DNA of 58,254 nt, from contig MSTD01000040.1 in assembly GCA_001942045.1 (NCBI GenBank), forward strand, positions 1 through 58,254. The letters are read 5' to 3'. This stretch comes from Mycolicibacterium porcinum (GTDB taxonomy: Bacteria > Actinomycetota > Actinomycetes > Mycobacteriales > Mycobacteriaceae). Below are positions 1 to 9,429 of this stretch, in pieces. Position numbers and translations under genes: made by a program. The first letter of the stretch is position 1, and each line of letters opens with the position of its first letter. The notes beneath the pieces were generated by a model that ran no database searches, had not been told where the DNA came from, and saw nothing but the letters and a program-made list of their open reading frames with translations.

Positions 1-1203
1 GATCCGCACCGCTACGGGCGCGTGGACGACGACGGCACGGTGTGGCTGATCAACGGCTCCGGTGAACGGGTCATCGGCTCGTGGCAGGCCGGCGACACCG
101 AATCGGCGTTCGCCCACTTCGGCCGGCGCTTCGATGATCTGCACACCGAGGTGGCGCTCCTGGAACGCCGGCTGTCGTCCGGCACCGGCGATGCCCGCAA
201 GATCAAGTCGGCAGCCGCCGCACTGGCCGAAAGTCTGCCCACCGCAGCAGTTCTCGGCGACGTCGATTCGTTGAGCACCCGGCTGTCGGCCATCCTCGAA
301 CATGCCGACGAGGCCGCCAAGACCGAGCGGGCCCAGCGTGACGAGCACCGCGCCGCGCAGACCGCGCGCAAGGAGGCGCTGGCCGCCGAGGCCGAGGATC
401 TGGCCGCGAACTCCACGCAGTGGAAGGCCGCCGGTGACCGCTTGCGCGAGATCCTCGACGAGTGGCGCACCATCACCGGGTTGGACCGCAAGCTCGACGA
501 CGCGCTGTGGAAGCGTTACTCGACCGCCCGCGAGACGTTCAATCGTCGCCGCGGCTCTCACTTCGCCGAACTCGACCGCGGCCGTGCCGGTGCTCGCCAG
601 CTCAAGGAGTCGCTGTGCGAGCGGGCCGAGCAACTGTCCTCCTCGACCGAATGGGGCGCCACCGCGGCGGCCTTCCGTGACCTGCTGACCGAGTGGAAGG
701 CCGCGGGGCGCGCCGCCAAGGACGTCGACGACGCGCTGTGGCACCGGTTCAAAGCCGCCCAGGACACGTTCTTCGGAGCCCGCAACGCGGCGAACGCCGA
801 GCGTGACGCCGAGTTCAAGGCCAATGCCGCCGCCAAGGAGGCGCTGCTGGCCGAGGCCGAGAAGATCGACACCACCGATCTGGATGCCGCCCGCGCGGCG
901 TTGCGGACCATCGGCGACAAGTGGGACGCGATCGGCAAGGTTCCCCGGGAACGCGCGGCCGACCTGGAACGACGACTGCGCGCCATCGAGAAGAAGGTTC
1001 GCGACGCTCCGGCCGGCGGCGTCGATCCCGAGGCCCAGGCGCGGGCCGATCAGTTCCGCTCACGTGCCGAACAGTTCGAGCGGCAAGCGGAGAAGGCCGA
1101 GGCGGCCGGGCGCGCCAAGGATGCGGCCGAGGCCAGGGCCAGCGCCGAGCAGTGGCGGCAGTGGGCCGACGCGGCGGCTGCCGCGCTCGGAGAGCGCAGC
1201 TAG
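1..1203 (+). CDS. DUF349 repeat protein, 5' partial
   Basis: The frame is open from the first base and already reads [12 protein letters not shown] before the GTG at 22, a typical internal stretch of mycobacterial DUF349 proteins, so the true start lies upstream. The protein is alanine/arginine-rich and almost entirely helical. It has at least two clear DUF349 repeats (around residues 125-170 and 205-250 of the visible part), each with a W-K/R-x-x-x-G...D-D-A-L-W-x-R-F/Y core followed by an R-rich helix. It corresponds in position to M. tuberculosis Rv2731. DUF349 proteins are poorly understood. The stop codon overlaps that of the convergent downstream gene within one CTAG (1200-1203). Function is not assigned. 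Confidence 0.85.
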   Translation, partial: DPHRYGRVDDDGTVWLINGSGERVIGSWQAGDTESAFAHFGRRFDDLHTEVALLERRLSSGTGDARKIKSAAAALAESLPTAAVLGDVDSLSTRLSAILEHADEAAKTERAQRDEHRAAQTARKEALAAEAEDLAANSTQWKAAGDRLREILDEWRTITGLDRKLDDALWKRYSTARETFNRRRGSHFAELDRGRAGARQLKESLCERAEQLSSSTEWGATAAAFRDLLTEWKAAGRAAKDVDDALWHRFKAAQDTFFGARNAANAERDAEFKANAAAKEALLAEAEKIDTTDLDAARAALRTIGDKWDAIGKVPRERAADLERRLRAIEKKVRDAPAGGVDPEAQARADQFRSRAEQFERQAEKAEAAGRAKDAAEARASAEQWRQWADAAAAALGERS

Positions 1204-1838
1204 GCCTGATCCGGCTGATCGCCGGTGGAGTCGGTGGGATCCGGCTTCGTGACGTCGGTTTTCTTCGTCCCGCCGGGCTCGGGGATCTCGAGCACGCCGC
1301 GCTGCTGATGCTGCGCGGCCTGGCGACGCCGGTCCTCTTCGGCGGCCAACTGCAGCGCGGTGCGCGACCACACCACCCGCGCCCAGTGGAAGGTGAGCAC
1401 GATCACCGCCAGCCAGCCGACGATCAGTCCGATGCCGGGGCCGGGATGATCCACCGCGGTCTGGCGTGACCACACGGCGAGCATGCCGAGCGCACTGGCC
1501 ACCGCGGATCCCGCCAGGGCCACCCAGGCGAGCGCCCAGCGGCGGGTGATCAGGGCCAGCGTCGAGAAGCCGACCGAGAACACCAGCGCCAGCCACGTGA
1601 AGACCCGTGACGGCAGTGAGATGCCGTCGGCCACGGCCGTGGCATCACCGACGAGGACGTCGAATCCCTTGCTGGAACCGGTGTGCGGCAACACGAACGA
1701 CAGCAGCACCACGAACACCAGGATCGCGACGACCATCGCCCGCGGACCCGAGTCGAACTCGCGGGTGACCTTGCGTTCGACAGCGGCGAGATCGTCCTTG
1801 AACGGCTCGAAGTCGCTTTCCTTGCTCAACAGCCACAT
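1200..1838 (-). CDS. Conserved four-helix membrane protein (Rv2732c-like)
   Basis: 212-aa protein starting [13 protein letters not shown], with four hydrophobic segments (about residues 33-52, 72-92, 97-120 and 132-155) and a charged, proline-rich cytoplasmic tail ending DQPDQA. The start at 1838 lies inside the 3' end of miaB (13-bp overlap), which suggests translational coupling in a miaB operon. A GGAGG-like sequence (CAGGAGG) sits just before the ATG. Position and layout match Rv2732c, a conserved mycobacterial membrane protein with no established function. A longer frame extends upstream but only as a shadow of miaB. Its convergent stop overlaps that of the DUF349 gene. Confidence 0.85.
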   Translation of the reverse strand: MWLLSKESDFEPFKDDLAAVERKVTREFDSGPRAMVVAILVFVVLLSFVLPHTGSSKGFDVLVGDATAVADGISLPSRVFTWLALVFSVGFSTLALITRRWALAWVALAGSAVASALGMLAVWSRQTAVDHPGPGIGLIVGWLAVIVLTFHWARVVWSRTALQLAAEEDRRRQAAQHQQRGVLEIPEPGGTKKTDVTKPDPTDSTGDQPDQA

Positions 1839-3355
1839 CCTCCTGATGACGGCGGGGTCTCCGGCGCGCCGATCCGCGGCAACCCCAGGCCGACGCCGGT
1901 CCTGGGACGCTGCCCGGCCGCGTGGGCGTCGCCGGCGCGGGTGCGCCGATGCGTGGCCAGCGGGGCGTCGGCGATCAGATGATGCGGCGCGGCCCCGGTC
2001 ACCGTGGTGGTCACGATGTCGCCGGGCCGAATGCTCTCGGCGTCGGGCCCGGGGCTGAAGTGCACCAGCCTGCCGTCGCGGGCCCGGCCCGACATGCGGG
2101 CGGTCGCCGCATCTTTGCGCCCCTCGCCCGTCGCGACCAGCAGTTCGACCGTCCGCCCGATCTGAGCCTGGTTCTCCTGCAGGGAGATTCGCTCCTGCAG
2201 GTCGATCAGCCGCTGATAGCGTTCGGTGACAACGGCTTTCGGCAACTGGTCGGGCATGTCGGCGGCCGGGGTGCCGGGGCGGATCGAGTACTGGAAGGTG
2301 AACGCGCTGGCGAATCGCGATCGTTCGACCACGTCCAGGGTGGCCTGGAAGTCTTCTTCGGTCTCCCCCGGGAATCCGACGATGAGGTCGGTGGTGATCG
2401 CGGCGTCCGGGATCGCGGCCCGGACTTTGTCGATAATGCCCAGGTAGCGCTCGGCCCGGTACGAGCGGCGCATCGCCTTGAGGATGCGGTCCGAACCGGA
2501 CTGCAGCGGCATGTGGAGCGTCGGGCACACGTTGGGGGTCTGCGCCATCGCCTCGATCACGTCGTCGGTGAACTCGGCCGGGTGCGGTGAGGTGAACCGG
2601 ACCCGCTCCAGCCCGTCGATGTCACCGCAGGCGCGCAGCAGCTTGGCGAACGCGCTGCGGTCGCGCGGCACATCGGGGTCGGCGAACGAGACACCGTAAG
2701 CGTTGACGTTCTGCCCGAGCAAGGTCACCTCGAGCACGCCCTGGTCCGCCAGGGTCTGCACCTCGGCCAGGATGTCGCCGGGCCGGCGGTCGACCTCTTT
2801 GCCTCGCAGCGAGGGCACGATGCAGAACGTGCAGGTGTTGTTGCAGCCCACGGAGATCGACACCCAGGCCGCGTAGGCGGATTCGCGCGTCGCGGGCAGT
2901 GTGGACGGAAACTCCTGCAGCGCCTCGACGATCTCGACCTGGGCGGTGCGGTTGTGCCGGGCCCGCTCCAGCAGCACGGGCAAGGACCCGATGTTGTGGG
3001 TGCCGAAGACCACATCGACCCACGGCGCGCGGCGCAACACCGAGTCGCGATCCTTCTGCGCCAGGCAACCGCCGACCGCGATCTGCATGTTCGGGTCGGC
3101 CTGCTTGCGCGGGGCCAGGTGGCTGAGATTGCCGTACAACTTGTTGTCGGCGTTCTCGCGCACCGCACAGGTGTTGAACACCACGATGTCGGCGTCGGAG
3201 CCCTCTTCGGCCCGCTGATAACCGGCGTCCTCCAGCAGACCCGACAGCCGCTCGGAATCATGCACGTTCATCTGGCAGCCGTAGGTACGGACCTGATAGG
3301 TGCGCACGGCACGCTCGGCCGGGGGGGCCGCGTCCCGGTTCACCATCGTCGTCAC
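1826..3355 (-). CDS. miaB: tRNA-2-methylthio-N6-dimethylallyladenosine synthase MiaB
   Basis: 509-aa radical-SAM methylthiotransferase that adds a methylthio group to i6A37 of tRNAs reading UNN codons. The N-terminal UPF0004 domain carries the three cysteines of the auxiliary Fe-S cluster (Cys27 in TYGCQMN, Cys63 in FNTCAVR, Cys97 in GGCLAQ). The radical-SAM motif CNNTCTFC follows near residue 170, and a TRAM domain occupies the last third, followed by a proline/glycine-rich tail. GTG start at 3355; a second in-frame ATG lies three codons later and cannot be excluded. The 3' end overlaps the next gene by 13 bp, so the pair is probably co-transcribed. Family identification is secure. Confidence 0.96.
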   Translation of the reverse strand: MTTMVNRDAAPPAERAVRTYQVRTYGCQMNVHDSERLSGLLEDAGYQRAEEGSDADIVVFNTCAVRENADNKLYGNLSHLAPRKQADPNMQIAVGGCLAQKDRDSVLRRAPWVDVVFGTHNIGSLPVLLERARHNRTAQVEIVEALQEFPSTLPATRESAYAAWVSISVGCNNTCTFCIVPSLRGKEVDRRPGDILAEVQTLADQGVLEVTLLGQNVNAYGVSFADPDVPRDRSAFAKLLRACGDIDGLERVRFTSPHPAEFTDDVIEAMAQTPNVCPTLHMPLQSGSDRILKAMRRSYRAERYLGIIDKVRAAIPDAAITTDLIVGFPGETEEDFQATLDVVERSRFASAFTFQYSIRPGTPAADMPDQLPKAVVTERYQRLIDLQERISLQENQAQIGRTVELLVATGEGRKDAATARMSGRARDGRLVHFSPGPDAESIRPGDIVTTTVTGAAPHHLIADAPLATHRRTRAGDAHAAGQRPRTGVGLGLPRIGAPETPPSSGGCGC

Positions 3356-3447
3356 GGCCTCAATGGTACGGAGGCGCCCAAAACGTTAACGCGGCGGATT
3401 CACGAGATCCGGGCAGGCCGGACGTTCCCTGGGTAAGGTCACCTGCC

Positions 3448-4233
3448 ATGGGGAGCCCCGGCGAACAGCCGCAGGTCGATGACGCAGCAGCAGAAGATGT
3501 GCCGATGATCTCACTCGCGGGGGTCAACAAACACTTCGGACCCCTGCACGTACTCAACGACATCAATCTCGACGTGGGCCGTGGCGAGGTGGTGGTGGTG
3601 CTGGGCCCGTCGGGTTCGGGCAAGTCGACGCTGTGCCGCACGATCAACCGGCTGGAGACCATCGACTCCGGCAGCATCTCGATCGACGGCCAGGCGCTGC
3701 CTGCCGAGGGACGCAAGCTGGCGCAGTTGCGTTCGGATGTCGGCATGGTGTTCCAGTCCTTCAACCTGTTCGCGCACAAGACGATCCTGGAGAACGTCAC
3801 GCTCGCCCCGGTGAAGGTGCGTCGGAAGTCCAAGGCCGAAGCCCGGGAGAAGGCGATGGCCCTGCTGGACCGCGTCGGGGTGGCCAATCAGGCCGACAAG
3901 TACCCGGCCCAGCTGTCCGGCGGCCAGCAGCAACGCGTCGCCATCGCCCGCTCGCTGGCGATGAACCCGAAGGTCATGCTCTTCGACGAACCCACCAGCG
4001 CCTTGGACCCCGAGATGATCAACGAGGTGCTGGCCGTGATGACCTCGTTGGCCGGCGAGGGCATGACGATGGTGGTGATCACCCACGAGATGGGCTTCGC
4101 CCGCCGGGCGTCGCACCGCGTGGTGTTCATGTCCGACGGCGCCATCGTCGAGGACGCCCCGCCTGCCGAGTTCTTCGAGAATCCGAAATCCGACCGCGCC
4201 AAAGATTTTCTCGGCAAGATCCTTCACCACTGA
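3448..4233 (+). CDS. gluA: Glutamate-type ABC importer, ATPase GluA
   Basis: 261-aa ABC ATPase of the polar amino acid transporter class. Walker [10 protein letters not shown] lies near residues 53-61, the signature [15 protein letters not shown] near 152-166, Walker [13 protein letters not shown] follows directly and the switch histidine is in [10 protein letters not shown]. It powers uptake through GluC/GluD of solute captured by GluB, whose genes follow in order on the same strand. The first 20 residues before [12 protein letters not shown] look like a non-conserved extension, so translation could instead begin at the internal ATG near 3508. An AAGGTC-like ribosome site before 3448 favours the longer form slightly. 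Substrate (glutamate or related) is inferred from similarity to corynebacterial GluABCD. Confidence 0.93.
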   Translation: MGSPGEQPQVDDAAAEDVPMISLAGVNKHFGPLHVLNDINLDVGRGEVVVVLGPSGSGKSTLCRTINRLETIDSGSISIDGQALPAEGRKLAQLRSDVGMVFQSFNLFAHKTILENVTLAPVKVRRKSKAEAREKAMALLDRVGVANQADKYPAQLSGGQQQRVAIARSLAMNPKVMLFDEPTSALDPEMINEVLAVMTSLAGEGMTMVVITHEMGFARRASHRVVFMSDGAIVEDAPPAEFFENPKSDRAKDFLGKILHH

Positions 4234-4271
4234 CGCTCCGCACTGACGCTGCACCCGAAAGGAACCCGAAC

Positions 4272-5087
4272 ATGCCCTCCGTGCCGTTCAAGTTGGTCGG
4301 AACCCTCGCGCTCGCGATCGCCCTTCCCTTCGCCGCGACGGCCTGTGGCGGCGGCGGTGGCGACTCCAGCAAGATCGTCATCGGCACCAAATACGACCAG
4401 CCCGGGCTCGGACTGAAGAAGCCCGACGGTTCCCTGTCCGGATTCGACGTCGACGTGGCCAAGTATGTGGCCAACGAACTCGGCTACTCCGAGGACAAGA
4501 TCGAATGGAAGGAAGCCCCCTCGCCGCAGCGCGAGACGCTGATCCAGAACGGGCAGGTCGAGTACATCGTCGGCACCTACTCGATCACGGATGCTCGCAA
4601 GGAGAAGGTCGACTTCGCCGGACCGTACCTGCTCACCGGGCAGAGCCTGCTGGTCCGCGCGGACAACACCGACATCACCGGGGCAGCGTCGTTGGAGAAC
4701 AACAAGAAGCTGTGCTCGGTTTCGGGGTCGACCCCGGCGCAGCGGATCAAGGACGAATACCCGAAGGTCCAGCTGCAGCAGTACGACACGTACACGCTGT
4801 GTCTGGATGCCCTCAAGAGCGGGGCCGTGGACGCGCTGACCACCGATGAGGTGATCCTGGCCGGCTACGCCGCACAGAGCCCGGGCACGTTCAAGATCGC
4901 CGGTGAACCCTTCTCCGAGGAGCGCTACGGCATCGGCCTGAAGAAGGGCGACACCGAGCTGCGCAACAAGATCAACGCCGCGCTCGAGAAGATGGAGTCC
5001 AGCGGCGCCTGGAAGGAAGCGTTCGAGCGCAACCTCGGACCGGCCGGTATCGCTACCCCGACACCGCCCGCCGTCGACCGCAACTGA
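4272..5087 (+). CDS. gluB: Glutamate-binding lipoprotein GluB
   Basis: 271-aa extracytoplasmic solute-binding protein (SBP family 3). The N-terminus is a lipoprotein signal with the lipobox FAATAC, placing the lipidated cysteine at residue 25 followed by GGGGG. The mature domain opens IVIGTKYDQPGLGLKKPDG and contains the typical FDVDVAKYVA segment; the paired cysteines in NNKKLCSVSG and TYTLCLDAL may form a disulfide. The ATG at 4272 has an AAAGGAACC ribosome site. It should deliver its amino acid to the GluC/GluD channel. The gap to gluA is 38 bp and to gluC 21 bp, consistent with a single operon. Glutamate specificity is inferred from the corynebacterial operon. Confidence 0.93.
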   Translation: MPSVPFKLVGTLALAIALPFAATACGGGGGDSSKIVIGTKYDQPGLGLKKPDGSLSGFDVDVAKYVANELGYSEDKIEWKEAPSPQRETLIQNGQVEYIVGTYSITDARKEKVDFAGPYLLTGQSLLVRADNTDITGAASLENNKKLCSVSGSTPAQRIKDEYPKVQLQQYDTYTLCLDALKSGAVDALTTDEVILAGYAAQSPGTFKIAGEPFSEERYGIGLKKGDTELRNKINAALEKMESSGAWKEAFERNLGPAGIATPTPPAVDRN

Positions 5088-5108
5088 TCCGGAGACAGCG
5101 CACCGACC

Positions 5109-5789
5109 GTGGAGATATTCGACGCATACCGCGACCAGATATTCGCGGCGTTCTGGACCACGATCCAGCTGACGGTGTACTCCGCGATCGGTGCGCTGAT
5201 CCTGGGCACGGTGCTGGCCGCCATGCGGCTGGCACCGGTGCCGGTGCTCAACTGGCTCGGCGCCGCGTACGTCAACATCATCCGCAACACTCCGCTGACC
5301 CTGATCATCGTGTTCTGCGCGCTCGGGGTCGGGCAGACCCTGCGGATCACCCTCGTCGACCCGCATTCACCGACATCCATCGCCGACAGCAACTTTCGCC
5401 TGGCCGTACTCGGATTGACGATCTATACCGCGTCTTTCGTGTGCGAGACGGTGCGCTCCGGGGTCAACACGGTTCCGATGGGGCAGGCCGAGGCTGCCCG
5501 GTCTCTGGGCCTGACATTCGGTCAGAACCTGAGATTGATCCTGCTGCCGCAGGCTTTTCGCGCGGTGATCATCCCGCTCGGATCGGTGTTGATCGCATTG
5601 ACGAAGAACACCACGATCGCGTCCGCGATCGGCGTGGCGGAAGCGGCGCTGTTGATGAAGGAGATGATCGAGTCGACTGCCGCGGTGCTCACTGTCGGTG
5701 CCATCATGGCCGCCGGGTTCATCCTGCTGACATTGCCCCTGGGGTTGCTGTTCGGGTGGTTGGGTAAGCGCCTGGCGGTGGCACGGTAA
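5109..5789 (+). CDS. gluC: Glutamate-type ABC importer permease GluC
   Basis: 226-aa inner-membrane permease of the HisM/GlnP class. It begins MEIFDAYRDQIFAAFWTTIQ (GTG start) and has about five hydrophobic segments. The EAA coupling loop, which contacts the ATPase, is visible as GQAEAARSLGLTFGQ near residue 125. The stop TAA shares its last A with the gluD start (TAATG), so translation of the two permeases is coupled. Together with GluD it should form a heterodimeric channel energised by GluA. Confidence 0.93.
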   Translation: MEIFDAYRDQIFAAFWTTIQLTVYSAIGALILGTVLAAMRLAPVPVLNWLGAAYVNIIRNTPLTLIIVFCALGVGQTLRITLVDPHSPTSIADSNFRLAVLGLTIYTASFVCETVRSGVNTVPMGQAEAARSLGLTFGQNLRLILLPQAFRAVIIPLGSVLIALTKNTTIASAIGVAEAALLMKEMIESTAAVLTVGAIMAAGFILLTLPLGLLFGWLGKRLAVAR

Positions 5790-6682
5790 TGAGCGCATCG
5801 GTCCTGTTCGACGCCCCTGGTCCACGGGCGCGGGTACGCAACAACGTCCTGACGGTGCTCACCGCAGTCGCAGCGGTGGCACTGATCGCCTTCGTGCTGT
5901 TCCGGTTGTGGGAGAAGGATCAACTCCAGCCCGAGAAGTGGAAACCGTTCCTCACCTCAGATCTGTGGATCACCTACGTGCTTCCCGGCATACAGGGAAC
6001 GTTGACCGCGGCGGTGATATCGATCGTTCTGGCCCTGGCGTTGGGCATGGTGCTCGGCGTGGGCCGGCTGGCGCCCGTTGCTCCGATCCGGTGGATCTGC
6101 GCGGTCATCGTGGAGTTCTTCCGCGCGGTGCCGGTGCTGATCATGATGCTGTTCGCGTTCTTCCTCTACGGCATGTACGACGTGTTCCCGTCCAAGGACA
6201 TCGCGCTGGCCGGCGTGGTGACCGGACTGACGCTCTACAACGGCGCGGTGATCGCCGAAATCGTGCGAGCCGGTGTCCATTCCCTGCCCCGTGGCCAGCA
6301 GGAGGCCGCGTGGTCGCTCGGGATGACGTGGACACAAACCATGCGACTGATCCTGTTGCCGCAGGCGATCACCGCGATGCTGCCGGTGCTGGTTTCACAG
6401 CTGGTCGTGGTGCTCAAGGACACGGCGATCGGCTACCAGATCACGTTCGTGGAGATGGTCCGTCAAGGTACGAACATCGGGTCGGCCTACGCCAACATCC
6501 TGCCCGCCCTGATCGTCATCGCGATCTTGATGATCAGCGTCAACATGGCATTGTCGTCGCTGGCCACCAGGATTGAGCAGCGCCTGCGTCGTTCCAGCCG
6601 CGGCCCTGCCCCGCTGGAGGCCGAGGCCGTCGAGCAGGAAGGCGCCCCGGGCGCGCAGGTCTTGCACACGCAACGGGATTGA
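5789..6682 (+). CDS. gluD: Glutamate-type ABC importer permease GluD
   Basis: 297-aa second permease subunit, larger than GluC. An N-terminal membrane helix (about residues 20-42) precedes a periplasmic stretch that includes WEKDQLQPEKWKPF, and the core transmembrane domain with the EAA loop GQQEAAWSLGMTWTQ follows. The charged C-terminal tail (RRSSRGPAPLEAEAVEQ) is cytoplasmic and not conserved. The gene starts one base inside the gluC stop and ends the operon; the next gene is convergent only 5 bp away. This size difference between the two permeases matches corynebacterial GluC/GluD. Confidence 0.93.
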   Translation: MSASVLFDAPGPRARVRNNVLTVLTAVAAVALIAFVLFRLWEKDQLQPEKWKPFLTSDLWITYVLPGIQGTLTAAVISIVLALALGMVLGVGRLAPVAPIRWICAVIVEFFRAVPVLIMMLFAFFLYGMYDVFPSKDIALAGVVTGLTLYNGAVIAEIVRAGVHSLPRGQQEAAWSLGMTWTQTMRLILLPQAITAMLPVLVSQLVVVLKDTAIGYQITFVEMVRQGTNIGSAYANILPALIVIAILMISVNMALSSLATRIEQRLRRSSRGPAPLEAEAVEQEGAPGAQVLHTQRD

Positions 6683-6687
6683 GCGGC

Positions 6688-7227
6688 TCAGGCCAGCCGG
6701 TATGCGCCCGACGCGATCGCCTGTCGGACCTGGTCTGCGGTTGCCGCGGCGTCGAGCATGGTGTTGTCGATGACGTGGGCCTCCAACTCTTCAAGTTGGC
6801 TGAATGCCTCGTGCAGGCCGGTGATGGCGGTGGGGTCCTTGAGGTCATCACCACTGCGGGTGCGCGCCCGCTGCAATGACGTGTCGAGCGCGGGCCGAAG
6901 CACGATGTAGGACAACGCAAATCCGGCTTCGGTGGCCATCTGCCGGAACGGCGACAAGAACCAGGGCCCGACTATTCCGTCGACGACGACATCGAATCCG
7001 CCCTGGGCATAGACCGTCACCGCCGCCACGATCGCGCCGATGACCACTTCGTTCTGGCGTTGCGCCTCAGGCAGATACGGCGCGATGTAGCCGGCCCGAA
7101 TGGCGCGGTAGAACTGGTCGGTGGTCATGTGCACGGTCGGCGCGGATGCCGTGCTCGCGATAATCTCGGCCACTGTTGTCTTGCCCGAGGCCGGCGGTCC
7201 GGACAAGATGATCACGTCTGCGGGCAC
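6688..7227 (-). CDS. P-loop ATPase/kinase-like protein downstream of recX
   Basis: 179-aa protein with a Walker A GPPASGKTT at residues 10-18 and the layout of small P-loop kinases (AAA_33/zeta-toxin-like): a metal/substrate loop in TTDQFYRAIRAGY, VVVDGIVGPWF in the middle, and an arginine-rich lid LQRARTRSGDD. A phosphotransferase acting on a small molecule is plausible, but the substrate is unknown. The GTG start is only 3 bp after the recX stop, so it is very probably the third gene of the recA-recX transcript and therefore DNA-damage-inducible. No antitoxin partner is visible next to it, which argues against a toxin role. Confidence 0.8.
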   Translation of the reverse strand: MPADVIILSGPPASGKTTVAEIIASTASAPTVHMTTDQFYRAIRAGYIAPYLPEAQRQNEVVIGAIVAAVTVYAQGGFDVVVDGIVGPWFLSPFRQMATEAGFALSYIVLRPALDTSLQRARTRSGDDLKDPTAITGLHEAFSQLEELEAHVIDNTMLDAAATADQVRQAIASGAYRLA

Positions 7228-7230
7228 TGA

Positions 7231-7794
7231 TCAGACCCGACGCCGCTCGCGCTCACCGGCCAGCTCGACACTGACGACATCGAAGGCCATCGACTGGTTG
7301 TAGCCGCGGCGGGCCAGCATGCCGACCAGCCGGCGAGTCACCTTCACGTCACCGTCATCGTCGTCGAGCCGTTCACGGCGCAGCTTGTCACGCACCAACT
7401 GCTCGGCCCGTTGCCGCTCGGCCGCGGGGTCCAGGTCGGCCAACGCGGCATCGATGACGTCGTTGTCGACGCCCTTCTTGCGAAGCTCGACAGCCAAGGC
7501 GCGCTTGCCTTTTCCCGCATTGGCGTGCCGGGACCGCACCCATTGTTCGGCGAAGTCCTCATCATCGATCAGCCCGACCTCGGCGAGCCGGTCGAGCACC
7601 TTGGCGCTGAGATCCTCTTCGTAACCTCGTTTGATGAGCTGCTCGGTCAATTCGGCGCGGGTGCGGGCCCGCACGGTGAGCAGACGCAGGCAGACGTTCT
7701 TGGCCTGCTCCTCGCGTTTGCGAGGATCCTGCGCCTGCTCCCCCTCGGGCTGACCCGACGGCTCAGAAGTCAACCGGGGCGGGAAGGACGTCAT
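7231..7794 (-). CDS. recX: RecA regulatory protein RecX
   Basis: 187-aa helical protein made of RecX three-helix repeats, preceded by a charged, disordered N-terminus (about 25 residues). RecX binds the RecA filament and limits its ATPase and strand exchange. Family hallmarks include [30 protein letters not shown] and [15 protein letters not shown]. The annotated ATG lies inside the recA 3' end, a 32-bp overlap as commonly found in mycobacteria, so the two are translationally linked and share the damage-inducible promoters upstream of recA. Confidence 0.94.
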   Translation of the reverse strand: MTSFPPRLTSEPSGQPEGEQAQDPRKREEQAKNVCLRLLTVRARTRAELTEQLIKRGYEEDLSAKVLDRLAEVGLIDDEDFAEQWVRSRHANAGKGKRALAVELRKKGVDNDVIDAALADLDPAAERQRAEQLVRDKLRRERLDDDDGDVKVTRRLVGMLARRGYNQSMAFDVVSVELAGERERRRV

Positions 7795-8818
7795 CAGCCT
7801 TCGCCTCGGCCGTCACGACAGCACCGATACCGAGCTTTTCCTTGATCTTCTTCTCGATCTCGTTGGCGACGTCGACGTTCTCCAGCAGGAACTTACGGGC
7901 GTTCTCCTTGCCCTGCCCCAGCTGCTCACCCTCATAGGTGAACCAGGATCCGGACTTACGGATGAACCCGTGCTCGACACCCATGTCGATGAGCGAGCCT
8001 TCGCGGCTGATGCCCTGGCCGTACAGGATGTCGAATTCGGCCTGCTTGAACGGCGGCGACACCTTGTTCTTGACGACCTTGACGCGGGTGCGGTTACCGA
8101 CCGCGTCGGTGCCGTCCTTGAGCGTCTCGATGCGACGGACATCCAGGCGGACCGAAGCGTAGAACTTCAAAGCCTTACCGCCCGTGGTGGTTTCGGGAGA
8201 TCCGAACATCACACCGATCTTCTCGCGGAGCTGGTTGATGAAGATCGCGGTGGTGCCCGAGTTGTTCAGCGCACCGGTCATCTTGCGCAGCGCCTGGCTC
8301 ATCAGGCGGGCCTGCAGACCGACGTGGCTGTCACCCATCTCGCCCTCGATCTCGGCACGCGGCACCAGGGCCGCCACCGAGTCGATCACCAGGATGTCCA
8401 GCGCGCCCGAGCGCACCAGCATGTCGGCGATCTCCAGCGCCTGCTCACCGGTGTCCGGCTGGCTCACCAGCAGGGAATCGGTGTCGACGCCGAGCTTCTT
8501 GGCGTATTCGGGATCCAGGGCGTGCTCGGCGTCGATGAACGCCGCGATGCCGCCGGCGGCCTGCGCGTTGGCCACCGCGTGCAGCGCCACCGTGGTCTTA
8601 CCCGAGGATTCCGGGCCGTAGATCTCGACCACGCGGCCGCGCGGCAGGCCGCCGATGCCGAGGGCCACGTCCAGGGAGATCGAACCGGTGGGGATCACCG
8701 AGATCGGCTGGCGCACCTCCTCGCCGAGGCGCATCACCGAGCCTTTACCGAAGTTCTTGTCGATCTGGGCCATCGCCAGTTCGAGCGCTTTTTCGCGATC
8801 AGGGGCCTGCTGCGCCAT
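7763..8818 (-). CDS. recA: Recombinase RecA (intein-free)
   Basis: 351-aa RecA, the ATP-dependent strand-exchange protein of homologous repair and co-protease for LexA. Walker A GPESSGKT is at residues 68-75, Walker B is [12 protein letters not shown], and the L2 loop contains [14 protein letters not shown]. The C-terminal acidic tail is short ([12 protein letters not shown]). Length is that of an uninterrupted RecA; the intein known from M. tuberculosis and M. leprae RecA is absent. The ATG at 8818 follows a GAGAGGCACC ribosome site. Two promoter elements lie upstream: a RecA-NDp-type motif (8873-8895) and an SOS box (8922-8935). Confidence 0.98.
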   Translation of the reverse strand: MAQQAPDREKALELAMAQIDKNFGKGSVMRLGEEVRQPISVIPTGSISLDVALGIGGLPRGRVVEIYGPESSGKTTVALHAVANAQAAGGIAAFIDAEHALDPEYAKKLGVDTDSLLVSQPDTGEQALEIADMLVRSGALDILVIDSVAALVPRAEIEGEMGDSHVGLQARLMSQALRKMTGALNNSGTTAIFINQLREKIGVMFGSPETTTGGKALKFYASVRLDVRRIETLKDGTDAVGNRTRVKVVKNKVSPPFKQAEFDILYGQGISREGSLIDMGVEHGFIRKSGSWFTYEGEQLGQGKENARKFLLENVDVANEIEKKIKEKLGIGAVVTAEAKADDVLPAPVDF

Positions 8819-8872
8819 GGTGGTGCCTCTCCAAGTAGTCGTGTTGACCGGTGTTCCGATCGGTTGGCCGTG

Positions 8873-8895
8873 ACGCTAGGCCAGGGCACCGACAA
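8873..8895 (-). promoter_or_regulatory. RecA-NDp (PafBC-type) promoter of recA
   Basis: On the minus strand this reads TTGTCGGTG, eight bases, then TAGCGT. It matches the mycobacterial LexA-independent damage promoter pattern TTGTCRGTG-N8-TANNNT that is activated by PafBC. It lies about 55 bp upstream of the recA start, as in M. tuberculosis recA P1. Identification rests on motif match plus position. Confidence 0.85.
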
Positions 8896-8921
8896 ATCGG
8901 TCGAACACCGCCCACACTAGA

Positions 8922-8935
8922 CGAACATCTGTTCG
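8922..8935 (-). promoter_or_regulatory. SOS box (LexA operator) of recA
   Basis: Perfect palindrome CGAAC-N4-GTTCG, extended on one side to the mycobacterial SOS consensus TCGAACNNNNGTTCGA with one mismatch. It lies about 104 bp upstream of the recA ATG, on the far side of the NDp promoter, reproducing the dual-promoter layout of M. tuberculosis recA. LexA should repress the distal promoter here. Confidence 0.88.
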
Positions 8936-8965
8936 ATTCAAGTGGACACGCCGGAGATGGCTGGG

Positions 8966-9169
8966 TCAGCGACGCCAGTTCGGGAAGTTGTCGAGATCCC
9001 GCAAAGTCATGACGAACCCGAAGGCGCCGACGGCGACGGCCAGGAAGTATCCGAGGGCGGCCTGCCAGCCGCTCAGCGTTGACGCGACCAGCCAGCACAG
9101 CAGAACTGCTGCGATCACCAGCAGAACACCGTAGAGGGGTGTTCGCATCGGATGGTCACCGAGACCCAT
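8966..9169 (-). CDS. Small two-helix membrane protein
   Basis: 67-aa protein beginning MGLGDHPMRTPLYG with two hydrophobic helices (roughly residues 13-31 and 36-54) and a short basic C-terminus ending FPNWRR. The ATG at 9169 is chosen because the longer open frame upstream has no hydrophobic or conserved character; an ATG seven codons later (9148) is an alternative. It lies between recA and the DUF3046 gene on the same strand. No function is recognised. Confidence 0.6.
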   Translation of the reverse strand: MGLGDHPMRTPLYGVLLVIAAVLLCWLVASTLSGWQAALGYFLAVAVGAFGFVMTLRDLDNFPNWRR

Positions 9170-9224
9170 GACTCCGGTATACGCCGAAAACGTGCGCAGG
9201 GGAAGCGGTGCGCTCACCGCCGAA

Positions 9225-9419
9225 TCACCACTGGTCGCGTGGGACGTCGAAGTCCGCGCACAGTGCCCGCCACACATTGCGCGGCTCCTCGCCGTCCTCG
9301 ATGGCCTGGGCGGCCGTGCGGCCGTCGAGGGCGGTGAGAACGTGGTCTACGAGCAGCGAACGGCCCCGCATCGTGCCGAACTGGCCGTCTACGAGCTCGT
9401 GGAATTCCGTCAACCGCAC
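9225..9419 (-). CDS. DUF3046 protein (Rv2738c-like)
   Basis: 64-aa cytoplasmic protein typical of DUF3046, found next to recA in actinobacteria. The conserved opening RLTEFHELVDGQFG, the central HVLTALDGRTAAQAIEDGE and the closing FDVPRDQW are all present. A GTG at 9419 is preferred: it gives the family's usual start (VRLTEFHE), has GGTAGG a few bases upstream, and leaves a 10-bp gap to the upstream glycosyltransferase instead of overlapping it. Function is unknown. Confidence 0.85.
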   Translation of the reverse strand: MRLTEFHELVDGQFGTMRGRSLLVDHVLTALDGRTAAQAIEDGEEPRNVWRALCADFDVPRDQW

Positions 9420-9429
9420 GACGCTCAAC

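Noticed and set aside
6688..7227. Zeta-type toxin of a toxin-antitoxin pair
   Set aside because: The P-loop resembles zeta toxins, but there is no small antitoxin gene beside it and it is part of the recA operon.
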